Part shown: positions 29,267 through 36,435 of the stretch, one piece after another | Numbering within the stretch: position 1 is the first letter of the stretch | Layout: each line of letters opens with the position of its first letter | Virus record (IMG/VR): IMGVR_UViG_3300033571_003775 | Location: 1-40,280 of that record | DNA length: 40,280 bases | From: a virus | Direction: 5' to 3' (one strand) | Notes under the pieces: model-generated | What the model was told of the DNA's origin: nothing | Seen by the model: only the letters and a program-made list of their open reading frames with translations | The model's database searches: none | Made by a program: the position numbers and the translations under genes

Positions 29267-29844
29267 TTTGTAGAGTTCTTCTGTAGTACGGGGTTAGAAA
29301 CTAAGCAATGCCAAACAACTGCCTGGAATGCTTCTGAGTGAGGAGTGACCTTACGAGGATCAACTTCGGGAACAACTACAACACAGTTGCCCATCTTTGC
29401 TGTGTATCCATCGCTTTTGCCAACTATACCGAAAATATTTGAACCCTTTTCGTCAGCGAGCTCAATGGCTTTACAAAGTCCAACAGATACATTCTTCTCT
29501 CTATTACCACCCCCAACGGATAGAATAAAGATAGCATCAAAACGATTGAACCTACTTACTCTAAGGTATTCTGAGAAAACGGTATCGAATCCTTCGTCAT
29601 TGGTTCTTGCTGTGAGTTCGGAAACATTATCTGTTGGGCAGTAGGCTTCGATCCCACATAGTTTGCGAAGATCGTTAACCATATGGGAAGCGTTGCCAGC
29701 AGAACCACCCACGCCAAGCACAAACACCCGACCACCGACTTCTCTAACATCATATAGCTTTCTCGCCATAATCTCAATTTTCTGAGTATCGATTGTCTGT
29801 GCAATATTAACTACCTCTTGAAAATACTTATCACTGTGAATCAT
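29260..29844 (-). CDS. gmhA: Sedoheptulose-7-phosphate isomerase (GmhA-like, SIS domain)
   Basis: 194 residues, the normal GmhA length. GVGGSAGNASHMVNDLRK is the sugar-phosphate loop, SELTARTNDEGF follows, and HSEAFQAVVWH near the C-terminus contains the catalytic histidine. It converts sedoheptulose-7-phosphate to D-glycero-D-manno-heptose-7-phosphate. It overlaps the nucleotidyltransferase gene by 14 nt. Confidence 0.92.
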   Translation of the reverse strand: MIHSDKYFQEVVNIAQTIDTQKIEIMARKLYDVREVGGRVFVLGVGGSAGNASHMVNDLRKLCGIEAYCPTDNVSELTARTNDEGFDTVFSEYLRVSRFNRFDAIFILSVGGGNREKNVSVGLCKAIELADEKGSNIFGIVGKSDGYTAKMGNCVVVVPEVDPRKVTPHSEAFQAVVWHCLVSNPVLQKNSTKW

Positions 29845-30247
29845 CTTTAAGTCTCTTTCTCAATTCACTTGACGAATACGTATGTAGTCGGTCAATATAA
29901 ACAATTTCGATATTCTTTAGTCTGCAGATATCGGCTCCATTTATTATAACGTCTTTATAGTCAGAACCAATAAATCTTTTATCGATATGCAACATAGATA
30001 ACATATTTAGCAGGTCTTGTTCAGTATCATACGGAATAACTTCATCGACTGAACTAAGAGATTGCAGCTGCATCCAGCGTTCAAAAGTTGTCTGAATAGG
30101 CTTGTTCTTTGTATCAGGACGGTCAATAGTGGGATCTGTCTGTAATCCCACTATCATCCAGTTACACTGTTTCTTACATTCATTTAACATGGCGACATGA
30201 CCAGCATGACAGAGCTCAAACGCCCCAAATGTAATGCCTATAATCAT
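29831..30247 (-). CDS. HIGH-family nucleotidyltransferase (HldE C-domain/cytidylyltransferase-like)
   Basis: 138 residues from the ATG at 30247. GITFGAFELCHAGHVAML contains the HxGH nucleotide-binding motif, and YSSSELRKRL is the C-terminal ISSTxIR-like motif. A size and layout match to HldE domain II / TagD. In context it would activate heptose-1-phosphate to an NDP-heptose, though ADP or CDP cannot be told. Starting at 30304 would overlap the methyltransferase gene, so it was rejected. Confidence 0.88.
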   Translation of the reverse strand: MIIGITFGAFELCHAGHVAMLNECKKQCNWMIVGLQTDPTIDRPDTKNKPIQTTFERWMQLQSLSSVDEVIPYDTEQDLLNMLSMLHIDKRFIGSDYKDVIINGADICRLKNIEIVYIDRLHTYSSSELRKRLKDDSQ

Positions 30248-30248
30248 T

Positions 30249-31082
30249 TCACTTTTGTTTGACAACATAGTAAGTGTTACCTCCGTCCCACATATCAAGA
30301 ACATTACTGACTAGAGGAATGGTTTCTACTTGCTTATTTTTGAAAAAATTCTGAAAATAATCGTTGTTTACTTCTTGACCGAAGATAGCTGACTGAGAAA
30401 GTATAAGCCAGTTCTTAGATTTATCAATCTTCGGCATTAGCTGATTACGATATTCAACAGGAGTCTCGGAAAGAGACCAAGTAGCAATAACAAGATCAGC
30501 GTGCTTTACATTATCATCCTCAAAAGACCATTTAGGTCTAATATCTTGTTTACCTAGATAATACTCCTGAAGAGGTTGAGTCTCAGGAATATCAACGATA
30601 GTGTATTCTCCTTCAAATCCCAGAGCATGAACCACAGAACACATATCTCCGTAACCAGCACCAATCTCAACGATTGATTTATAGTTTTTCAGTTCATGAA
30701 CAAATCCAGTAATACAAAGATGCGCGACATCCTGAATACGCTGCATAGAAGTATCAAAGTCCGAAGCTACTCGGAGCATTTCTCTTATATGTTCAGGAGC
30801 ACCGATCCAGTTTTCCTGAAGAGCTTCAGCTATCTCTGGGTCTCGTGCAGCATGATAGAACGCCTCACCAATAAAGCGAGACGTTCTGAATTGAGTAATG
30901 AATGGAACATTCCAACAAGAAGCCCATAGACGGAATCTTGGTAAAGGCAAATGCGCACAATCATATTTGAAAACTTCTCGCATTGTAGGCCAATAATTTT
31001 CATCATTGGTTTTCTTTGCAGAAATCATTTTTTGAGAATTTTCAGATTCAAAATTATAATCAGACCATATCAAATCAACCAT
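30249..31082 (-). CDS. Putative sugar O-methyltransferase
   Basis: 277 residues. A Rossmann core starts at SIVEIGAGYGDMCSVVHALG (SAM-binding glycine loop, residue about 137), followed by YTIVDIPE, VIATWSLSE and NWLILSQS. This matches the putative sugar O-methyltransferase family in polysaccharide clusters. It is first in the heptose operon, one nucleotide ahead of the nucleotidyltransferase ATG. It would methylate the heptose or another sugar. Confidence 0.78.
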   Translation of the reverse strand: MVDLIWSDYNFESENSQKMISAKKTNDENYWPTMREVFKYDCAHLPLPRFRLWASCWNVPFITQFRTSRFIGEAFYHAARDPEIAEALQENWIGAPEHIREMLRVASDFDTSMQRIQDVAHLCITGFVHELKNYKSIVEIGAGYGDMCSVVHALGFEGEYTIVDIPETQPLQEYYLGKQDIRPKWSFEDDNVKHADLVIATWSLSETPVEYRNQLMPKIDKSKNWLILSQSAIFGQEVNNDYFQNFFKNKQVETIPLVSNVLDMWDGGNTYYVVKQK

Positions 31083-31093
31083 ACTTTATTACC

Positions 31094-31456
31094 TTATGCC
31101 TGTCGTTCCACGTAATTCGTGTTAAATCTATTAGGTGAGAAAAAACTTTTTACAAGATTAATAACTTTTTCTTGTTCAAAAGTTTTACAAGAAAATACAT
31201 CAAGATATAAATCTCCACTGTGATCGCAAAAATGAGCACAAATATTGGAGGTCTCGATTAACTGAACAAGTGTATAACCCGCTTTATTATCTTCGCCGAA
31301 ATGAACTATTTGTGGTTCGCCATAAGCGACCATGTCAATATCGGATACAAGTGCTTTACAAAAATTGTAAATAACATTCTTATTTGTAACTGCAGATCTA
31401 TCACAATCTCCAGCGTTTATCATTAAATGATATCCCCAATATTCAGTTTCGCTCAT
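31094..31456 (-). CDS. speD: S-adenosylmethionine decarboxylase-like (SpeD)
   Basis: 120 residues: WGYHLMIN at the start, YGEPQIVHFGE, YTLVQLIETSNICAHF and YLDVFSCKTF. The conserved Ser of the pyruvoyl cleavage site aligns with the S in ETSN, but the preceding Glu is replaced by Thr, so self-processing is uncertain. The enzyme provides the aminopropyl donor for polyamines. No spermidine synthase is seen here. A hairpin terminator lies upstream of its start. Confidence 0.8.
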   Translation of the reverse strand: MSETEYWGYHLMINAGDCDRSAVTNKNVIYNFCKALVSDIDMVAYGEPQIVHFGEDNKAGYTLVQLIETSNICAHFCDHSGDLYLDVFSCKTFEQEKVINLVKSFFSPNRFNTNYVERQA

Positions 31457-31469
31457 TTTTCAATTCCTA

Positions 31470-31499
31470 TAATAAAATGAACGGCGATTACCGCCGTTC
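31470..31499 (-). terminator. Terminator-like hairpin, minus strand
   Basis: On the minus strand GAACGGCG, loop GTAAT, CGCCGTTC, then ATTTTATT. It lies between the DUF2693-like gene and the SpeD gene. Confidence 0.65.
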
Positions 31500-31513
31500 T
31501 TCTGCTTTATTTA

Positions 31514-31810
31514 TTATTGATAAGCGTCAAGGATCTGAACATACTGGATTGAATCCATACGGAAAGAACGCCAGCCACCCTTTTCGAGATCCCATACAGC
31601 AAGAACATTAGGGTTCTGAGCATGATACTTCTTTTCTTCCTTGATCTCGGCAGGATAAGACTCTGGCAGAAGATCCTGACGAAGCGAACAACGCATACGT
31701 CGTTCCTCGCCATTTACCTTACGAAAAGTTACTTCTACAGCATAACGACGAAGTTCGCTGAGAAGAGTGTCACGATTATAAGCAAGCGGTTGATCATCAA
31801 TGTCTGACAT
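31514..31810 (-). CDS. DUF2693/SH3-fold phage protein
   Basis: 98 residues with the conserved pattern VEVTFRKVNGEERRMRCSLR, LLPESYP and VWDLEKGGWRSFRMDSI, known from small SH3-like proteins of T4-like phages. Function unknown. It is three nucleotides downstream of the glutaredoxin gene. Confidence 0.8.
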   Translation of the reverse strand: MSDIDDQPLAYNRDTLLSELRRYAVEVTFRKVNGEERRMRCSLRQDLLPESYPAEIKEEKKYHAQNPNVLAVWDLEKGGWRSFRMDSIQYVQILDAYQ

Positions 31811-31813
31811 AAT

Positions 31814-32086
31814 TTATGCTCCGAAGTAGTCTTGTTCCAACAGTAGTTTTGAACTTGAAGAATGCTCTTTGTTAAAGTGTTCTCTTAGCTGATCATAACC
31901 ACCAATGTTGAAGCCATCAACAACGATGATAGGATAAGTTTTAGCTTCTGGAAACTTATCCAGAAGTATTTCGCGAGTAAAGTCTTCATCAAGTTTATAC
32001 TCAATAAAGTCTTTTCCTCTTTGTCGAAGAAGCATTTTTGCCTGCTCGCAAAAAGAGCAGCCGTTCTTAGAATAGAGTTCAATCAT
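31814..32086 (-). CDS. Glutaredoxin
   Basis: 90 residues: active site CSFC at residues 10-13, cis-proline in KTYPIIVVDG, and NIGGYDQLRE for glutathione contact. It probably re-reduces ribonucleotide reductase, which is encoded in this window. The gene overlaps the 38-residue ORF upstream. Confidence 0.9.
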   Translation of the reverse strand: MIELYSKNGCSFCEQAKMLLRQRGKDFIEYKLDEDFTREILLDKFPEAKTYPIIVVDGFNIGGYDQLREHFNKEHSSSSKLLLEQDYFGA

Positions 32087-32195
32087 CTGAAAGCATTACC
32101 TCCCAATAGGTATTGATGTGTTCGAGATTTGTGTGATCAAGACCAAGGACAAACATTTCATAATTGACGAGAGACTCAAGATCGCTGTAGTTCAT
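32079..32195 (-). CDS. 38-residue peptide behind its own promoter
   Basis: Short acidic ORF (MNYSDLESLVNYEMFVLGLD and on) with GGAGG before the ATG and a promoter immediately upstream. It ends inside the glutaredoxin start region (8-nt overlap), so it may act as a leader peptide coupling glutaredoxin translation. Confidence 0.6.
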   Translation of the reverse strand: MNYSDLESLVNYEMFVLGLDHTNLEHINTYWEVMLSDD

Positions 32196-32216
32196 GTTGT
32201 ATTCCTCCATACATAT

Positions 32217-32245
32217 ATCATAATATACTATTTACGTAAAGTCAA
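32217..32245 (-). promoter_or_regulatory. Minus-strand sigma70-like promoter
   Basis: On the minus strand: TTGACT (32245-32240), 17-nt spacer, TATGAT (32222-32217). Transcription would start near 32210, just ahead of the 38-residue ORF. Confidence 0.7.
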
Positions 32246-32953
32246 CTCCTGATCCTTTAAAGACTTTTCGTATTTTGTCATCTTATCAAGATATCCTCTA
32301 TTACGAAGTTCTTTAAATACCAGATTCTCTCTTCCAAACTCTCCATACTTTTGTATAGAGGCAGTTCTCATATCCTTAAATCTTTTCTTTAGATTTTCAA
32401 TGGGAGCATCTCCCATTTTGTTTTTGATCATGTGATCAATAGCATGCATAAAATGTTTTACTTTTTGTTTTAAGATAGGATCGTTTTTAAAATCGTATCT
32501 TGTTTTAATAGGTCTCTGAACCCAGTCATTCTTCATGAGCGAATATACGCCCTGATATTTTGGATATTTAATAGACTCGTCTTGAGCATAGGGTTCAAGA
32601 GGATAACCATATACTGTCACGTTATGTGTTAATGTCCAGAGAGATTTTTTATCTTGAAGATATTCTTCTACAAAAGCCGGATTACTAAATAACTGGCTTC
32701 TTTTGATAATAACGTGAACATCAATATCAGATTTACCTGTATAGTTAAAATTGGCATTACCACCAGTCATAACTATATCTTGTATCATACTTTTAGGAAT
32801 CTTAGCAAACTGCGCCCAGGTTTCACCAAAACGAATAAGAGCCTTACGGACTTCTGGTTTTAGCTTTTCACCTATCCATAATTCTGGATTCAATTCGTTA
32901 TGGTACTGAAGACTTATTTTTAATTCTTCTAGATACTCTGTAAATCTCTGCAT
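32228..32953 (-). CDS. Nucleotidyltransferase-fold protein
   Basis: 241 residues. MTGGNANFNYTGKSDIDVHV contains the G-G/N and DxD motif of the DNA polymerase beta-like nucleotidyltransferases (near residue 75). The rest is helical and basic. Members of this type occur in T4-like phages without a known target; tRNA or antibiotic nucleotidylation and self-defence roles are possible. The promoter of the next gene lies in its last codons. Confidence 0.8.
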   Translation of the reverse strand: MQRFTEYLEELKISLQYHNELNPELWIGEKLKPEVRKALIRFGETWAQFAKIPKSMIQDIVMTGGNANFNYTGKSDIDVHVIIKRSQLFSNPAFVEEYLQDKKSLWTLTHNVTVYGYPLEPYAQDESIKYPKYQGVYSLMKNDWVQRPIKTRYDFKNDPILKQKVKHFMHAIDHMIKNKMGDAPIENLKKRFKDMRTASIQKYGEFGRENLVFKELRNRGYLDKMTKYEKSLKDQELTLRK

Positions 32954-32961
32954 AATAGTTT

Positions 32962-32995
32962 CCCTGGATTATTTTTATGTATTTATAATCCAGGG
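32962..32995 (-). other. 11-bp intergenic hairpin
   Basis: CCCTGGATTAT (32962-32972) and ATAATCCAGGG (32985-32995) form a perfect stem around a 12-nt AT loop. On the minus strand it is followed by AAACTATTATG, the next start, not by a T run. It could be a weak terminator, an RNase site or a translation control hairpin. Confidence 0.6.
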
Positions 32996-33002
32996 ATCGT
33001 GA

Positions 33003-33704
33003 TTACTTACGTTTAATATAGGAAGCTTTAACTTCGCCTTTTTCAAGAATCTCAAATCCATTAGGGAACAGATACTTTTGTTCGACGATCTCATCATGAT
33101 CATACATCCAGATATCATCGAAAACATAGACAGCGCCGACAGGAGCACGACTTACGAAAAATTCACATTCGATTTCTAATGTTTCATTATCATGAGGACC
33201 ATCAAAGAACACGAATGCATATTCTTCTTCATATTTCTTATACTGATCATAAACCGGAACACCATCGCTATAACGATTAAAGAACTCATGATCCTCCATA
33301 CAGAAGAATGTAAAGTTCAGTCCAGCTTCATAAGCACAGTAGTATAGTGAAGGAATAGTGCGATTACGCATAGTGTTATCATAATCAAAACGCTGAGGAG
33401 AGGTAAGAGTCTTAGAATGCTTATCGCCGTCAATCTTACGATCAGGATTATGAATAGTCATATTCAGGTTAGTACATTCAATCTCAATGTTACCATAGGG
33501 ATCAATGCAGAACATCGAACGATCGGTATTACCATTTTCAACTAACACATCAATAATCATCTTAGCAGAACCACCACGACGAGTACCAATCTCTACGATT
33601 GCTCCTGGTGTGTTACCAATCTTAGACACTGCATGTGTTAGAATTTCATACTGCTGAGAATCAACACCGAAAACTTCTTCGGTGGAAAAACGAATAATTG
33701 CCAT
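33003..33704 (-). CDS. Class I SAM-dependent methyltransferase
   Basis: 233 residues: IVEIGTRRGGSAKMI is motif I (near residue 37), FCIDPYG the acidic strand, and FVFFDGPHD and VYVFDDIW the remaining Rossmann strands. It resembles the cephalosporin-hydroxylase/Methyltransf_24 type used on sugars and small molecules. Target unknown. No SD was scored; a TAATAATG-type start follows the 34-residue ORF. Confidence 0.8.
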   Translation of the reverse strand: MAIIRFSTEEVFGVDSQQYEILTHAVSKIGNTPGAIVEIGTRRGGSAKMIIDVLVENGNTDRSMFCIDPYGNIEIECTNLNMTIHNPDRKIDGDKHSKTLTSPQRFDYDNTMRNRTIPSLYYCAYEAGLNFTFFCMEDHEFFNRYSDGVPVYDQYKKYEEEYAFVFFDGPHDNETLEIECEFFVSRAPVGAVYVFDDIWMYDHDEIVEQKYLFPNGFEILEKGEVKASYIKRK

Positions 33705-33706
33705 TA

Positions 33707-33811
33707 TTACTTTACTCCGTTATATCCAATACCACAATGTTTTTGCTTAGCGGATTTCTTGTTTTCAATTGCTTCGAGAATTCTAGAAAGTAGCGTGATT
33801 ACCATTGACAT
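33707..33811 (-). CDS. 34-residue peptide
   Basis: Short ORF (MSMVITLLSRILEAIENKKS and on) with AAGGAG before the ATG. An amphipathic helix followed by a basic tail. Its stop is two nucleotides upstream of the methyltransferase ATG, so it may couple that gene's translation. Confidence 0.5.
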   Translation of the reverse strand: MSMVITLLSRILEAIENKKSAKQKHCGIGYNGVK

Positions 33812-33812
33812 G

Positions 33813-34055
33813 TTAGACTCCTTCGATTAGATGCTTGCCCACACCCATTATATATATGCCAAGGATAAACACCTGAATAATTATGAGCGATTTCTTTTTC
33901 CAATGAAGAGCAATAGCCAACCAAAGCGTATTACCTACCACTGATGCATATACATTAATAGGATATATATTCCATGAAGTTAAAGCAACACCAATTATAA
34001 GTGTTGCTGTTGCTAGCCACTCAATAGAAATCCACAATTTGGTCTGCGATTCCAT
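33813..34055 (-). CDS. Small multi-pass membrane protein (DUF6552-like)
   Basis: 80 residues with three hydrophobic segments (about residues 8-28, 33-50 and 55-73). The layout WISIEWLATATLIIGVALTSWN with a basic inner loop HWKKKS resembles a family in T4-like marine phages. It overlaps the ClpP-like gene by 35 nt. Function unknown. Confidence 0.7.
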   Translation of the reverse strand: MESQTKLWISIEWLATATLIIGVALTSWNIYPINVYASVVGNTLWLAIALHWKKKSLIIIQVFILGIYIMGVGKHLIEGV

Positions 34056-34587
34056 ATTTTATTGCCTCTTTAGGTGTAAGCCAAATATCTTCAGCTGGTA
34101 GTAAATATTTTTTAATTGTGGCCTCTGTCTGACCTGTGCATCTTTTATAATGTTCAATAATCTTTTTGCTTACATTATTAAATTCTTTTACTGATGCCAT
34201 AAGTTCATGTTCTTTACCGATCGTTCCCCAGAAGAATTGATGAGAAAGAATAGCTGTATTTCTTGTAATGAACCTCTTTCCTTTTTCTCCAGCCATAAAC
34301 GTAAGTAGACCACAAGAAGCAATTTCACCAAGTCCATACGTGTAAATCGGCACCTTCGAGCCTTTAATTGTATCAATAAGAGCAAAAGCTGATGGAACTT
34401 CTCCGCCAGGAGAATTGATAATCATCTTTATACATTTCGGTTTGTTCTTTTCGATTAGATTACGAGCAATGATGAATCGCATAGCATCTGAAGTAGAACT
34501 CTGATCAAAGTTTGACGAGAAGATATAGTAATGATAATCTTCAATATCTGGAATATTTACTGATTTTTCATCATCTTTTAGATTCAA
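34021..34587 (-). CDS. ClpP-like serine protease
   Basis: 188 residues with the ClpP/crotonase fold: MIINSPGGEV, GLGEIASCGLL (catalytic Ser), AILSHQFFWG (catalytic His in the MIHQP position) and DIWLTPKEAIKYGIAD (Asp). All three catalytic residues are present. It may serve in head maturation or in modifying host proteolysis. No ClpX-type ATPase is in the window. Confidence 0.87.
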   Translation of the reverse strand: MNLKDDEKSVNIPDIEDYHYYIFSSNFDQSSTSDAMRFIIARNLIEKNKPKCIKMIINSPGGEVPSAFALIDTIKGSKVPIYTYGLGEIASCGLLTFMAGEKGKRFITRNTAILSHQFFWGTIGKEHELMASVKEFNNVSKKIIEHYKRCTGQTEATIKKYLLPAEDIWLTPKEAIKYGIADQIVDFY

Positions 34588-34596
34588 GTTATTCTC

Positions 34597-35277
34597 CTAT
34601 TTCAAAACCAACCACATTCTACGGTAGAGAGTTATGTTATTGATTGTTCTGGCTTGATAGTCGTGCTGATCTTCTTTCCAGTCGTACAGATTATTCATGA
34701 AATAATCTTGATCAACCCAACCATGACTATTCAAATTTCTATCATCAAATCGTAAATACTTACAACCGATAGAACTCAAATGTTGTTCAATCGCGCCTGC
34801 AGTATTCATAGACCATAAATTTTTTACAGAAGCGTATTTATCAAATGGGCTGTTCACTTCTGTTTTGATTGATTTTATACCTGATTCTGGAAGAACAACC
34901 GATTCTAAGAACATCATATTAGAATGTTTCATGGCGCATTCTAAATCTTGTTCCCAGTTTTCTAGAGTATATAATGTTCCAAAGTGCAAAAGTAAATCAT
35001 AATGTTTACCAAGATCATAGACACTATCTTGATTCACAACTCGATTTTTAGGTTTATACCCTATATTATATAACCTATCCCACAAAGAATCAAGGTTTTC
35101 TTTTCTTATATCTGAGAAATCTACTCGAGCTCCCATTTTGAGGAACTCTTCTCCTACTTCTCCATGAGCACATCCGAACTCGTGAATATCTTTACCTATA
35201 AACCAATCTTTTCCTAAGACATCTACTACTTTTTTTACTCTATTATGTTTCCATTGGTCAAAGAACATATAGTTCAT
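34597..35277 (-). CDS. Class I methyltransferase, paralogue 2
   Basis: 226 residues from the ATG at 35277 (ATGA overlap); a GTG at 35292 is less likely. IHEFGCAHGEVGEEFLKMGA is motif I, VDFSDI the acidic strand, and LLLHFGTLYTLENWE and MMFLESVV follow. Its neighbour shares GEVG.EFL, the LGSLY/FGTLY block and the C-terminal RRMW. Target unknown. Confidence 0.8.
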   Translation of the reverse strand: MNYMFFDQWKHNRVKKVVDVLGKDWFIGKDIHEFGCAHGEVGEEFLKMGARVDFSDIRKENLDSLWDRLYNIGYKPKNRVVNQDSVYDLGKHYDLLLHFGTLYTLENWEQDLECAMKHSNMMFLESVVLPESGIKSIKTEVNSPFDKYASVKNLWSMNTAGAIEQHLSSIGCKYLRFDDRNLNSHGWVDQDYFMNNLYDWKEDQHDYQARTINNITLYRRMWLVLK

Positions 35278-35915
35278 TTCACAACAATCCACATTCTTCG
35301 AGGAACAATTACTGTCTGATTCTTTACTAACTCGTTATAATCATAGCCAACAAAATCTCTCTTGTCCCAATCATAGATTTGTTTAGCTTTTAGATCCCCG
35401 CCATATCTACCATTAGTGTTTAGTTTTGAATCTAATATCTTAATAGTCTTACATCCTAAATCAGCTAGATGTTGCTCAACTTCTGTTTCTGTAAATGGCG
35501 TTATAGTATCATTAGATAAACCATCTATGTTTACTACGGTTTCTAAGATCATCGTGTTTGTGTGTTTCAATACTGTCTCTAGATTAAGTTTCCAGTTTTG
35601 AATACAGTAGAGCGATCCAAGGTGCAGAGCTAGATCGAATCTTTTCTTTAGATCATAAGGCTGTTCTAGATCTAGAAGGAAGGTATCAGCCTTATGTTTC
35701 ATATTGTATAATGTAATATTAAGTTCGTCAAGGCATTCTTTATCTATATCAGTAAAGGTAACATCTGCTCCTAATCGCAAGAACTCGATACCGACTTCTC
35801 CATAGTTACAAGCAATGTCTAGGATCTTTTTATTGAAGAACCATTCTTCGCCGAAGATATTCTTTATCTTCTTTACTCTTTTGTTCTTCCAATCTTTATA
35901 CATCAACATTTTCAT
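35274..35915 (-). CDS. Class I methyltransferase, paralogue 1
   Basis: 213 residues: ILDIACNYGEVGIEFLRLGA is motif I, VTFTDID the acidic strand, ALHLGSLYCIQNWKLN follows, and it ends PRRMWIVVK. Tandem duplicate of the next gene. GGCGAATATT lies before the ATG. Possible substrates are sugars or phage-modified bases; nothing in the sequence decides. Confidence 0.8.
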   Translation of the reverse strand: MKMLMYKDWKNKRVKKIKNIFGEEWFFNKKILDIACNYGEVGIEFLRLGADVTFTDIDKECLDELNITLYNMKHKADTFLLDLEQPYDLKKRFDLALHLGSLYCIQNWKLNLETVLKHTNTMILETVVNIDGLSNDTITPFTETEVEQHLADLGCKTIKILDSKLNTNGRYGGDLKAKQIYDWDKRDFVGYDYNELVKNQTVIVPRRMWIVVK

Positions 35916-35932
35916 AATATTCGCCTGTGAGT

Positions 35933-35955
35933 GAAGAGGGGATAAACCCCTCTTC
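35933..35955 (-). other. 9-bp hairpin after the RlpA-like gene
   Basis: GAAGAGGGG (35933-35941), loop ATAAA, CCCCTCTTC (35947-35955). Stable, but no T tract follows on the minus strand. It may protect or end the upstream transcript. Confidence 0.6.
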
Positions 35956-35956
35956 G

Positions 35957-36337
35957 TTAGTTTATTACTTCCATATTTAAACGAGCTGTGCCTTTATTCT
36001 TGAAGCCCAGAGCAGCTGCGACGTTCTGATTAACATCAATGCTACGGCCCTTAATAAAAGGTCCTCTGTCAGTCACAGTAGCAACAACTGAACGACCCGT
36101 TGTTAGGCAATGTAGATGGACGTGTGTACCGAAAGGTAGCGTCTTATGTGCAATACCATAAGTTACTCGCATACCCGATGCAGTTCTACCGCTCCGGTCG
36201 TTATACCAAGAGGCGTTATGACCTCTTGCGTTTTGTCCATCAAGACTCGGAGTTTCTGCTCCGAACAGATCTTCGATAAACCCAGCGTGTACTGGAGTTA
36301 CCATTAGCATTACAGCTAATGAGATAATGTATTTCAT
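35957..36337 (-). CDS. Secreted RlpA-like (double-psi beta-barrel) protein
   Basis: 126 residues with a signal peptide ending at VHA (about residue 18). The RlpA core ASWYNDRSGRTASGMRV, AHKTLPFGTHVHL, VVATVTDRGPF and GRSIDVNQNVAAALGF is nearly complete. RlpA proteins cleave naked peptidoglycan or bind the septal wall, so this may aid lysis or wall entry. The conserved His and Asp of active RlpA are both present. AAAGGTAAAAT precedes the ATG. A tRNA lies just upstream. Confidence 0.9.
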   Translation of the reverse strand: MKYIISLAVMLMVTPVHAGFIEDLFGAETPSLDGQNARGHNASWYNDRSGRTASGMRVTYGIAHKTLPFGTHVHLHCLTTGRSVVATVTDRGPFIKGRSIDVNQNVAAALGFKNKGTARLNMEVIN

Positions 36338-36352
36338 ATTTTACCTTTCAAT

Positions 36353-36429
36353 TGGTGGGAGTGGTAGGACTCGAACCTACAACCACGCTGTTATGAGCAG
36401 CGGGAACTAACCAATTGTTCTACACTCCC
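36353..36429 (-). tRNA. tRNA with CAT anticodon (Met), minus strand
   Basis: Acceptor GGGAGTG/CACTCCC, A73, CCA encoded. Anticodon loop CTCATAA gives CAU, D-stem GAAC/GTTC, T-loop TTCGAGT. G1-C72 argues against an initiator. Third CAT tRNA of the window. Confidence 0.9.
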
Positions 36430-36435
36430 TTTATT

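Noticed and set aside
25982-31082. Heptose operon as bacterial contamination or a prophage boundary
   Set aside because: It is continuous with phage genes on both sides, on the same strand, with the same spacing style and similar AT-rich base use.
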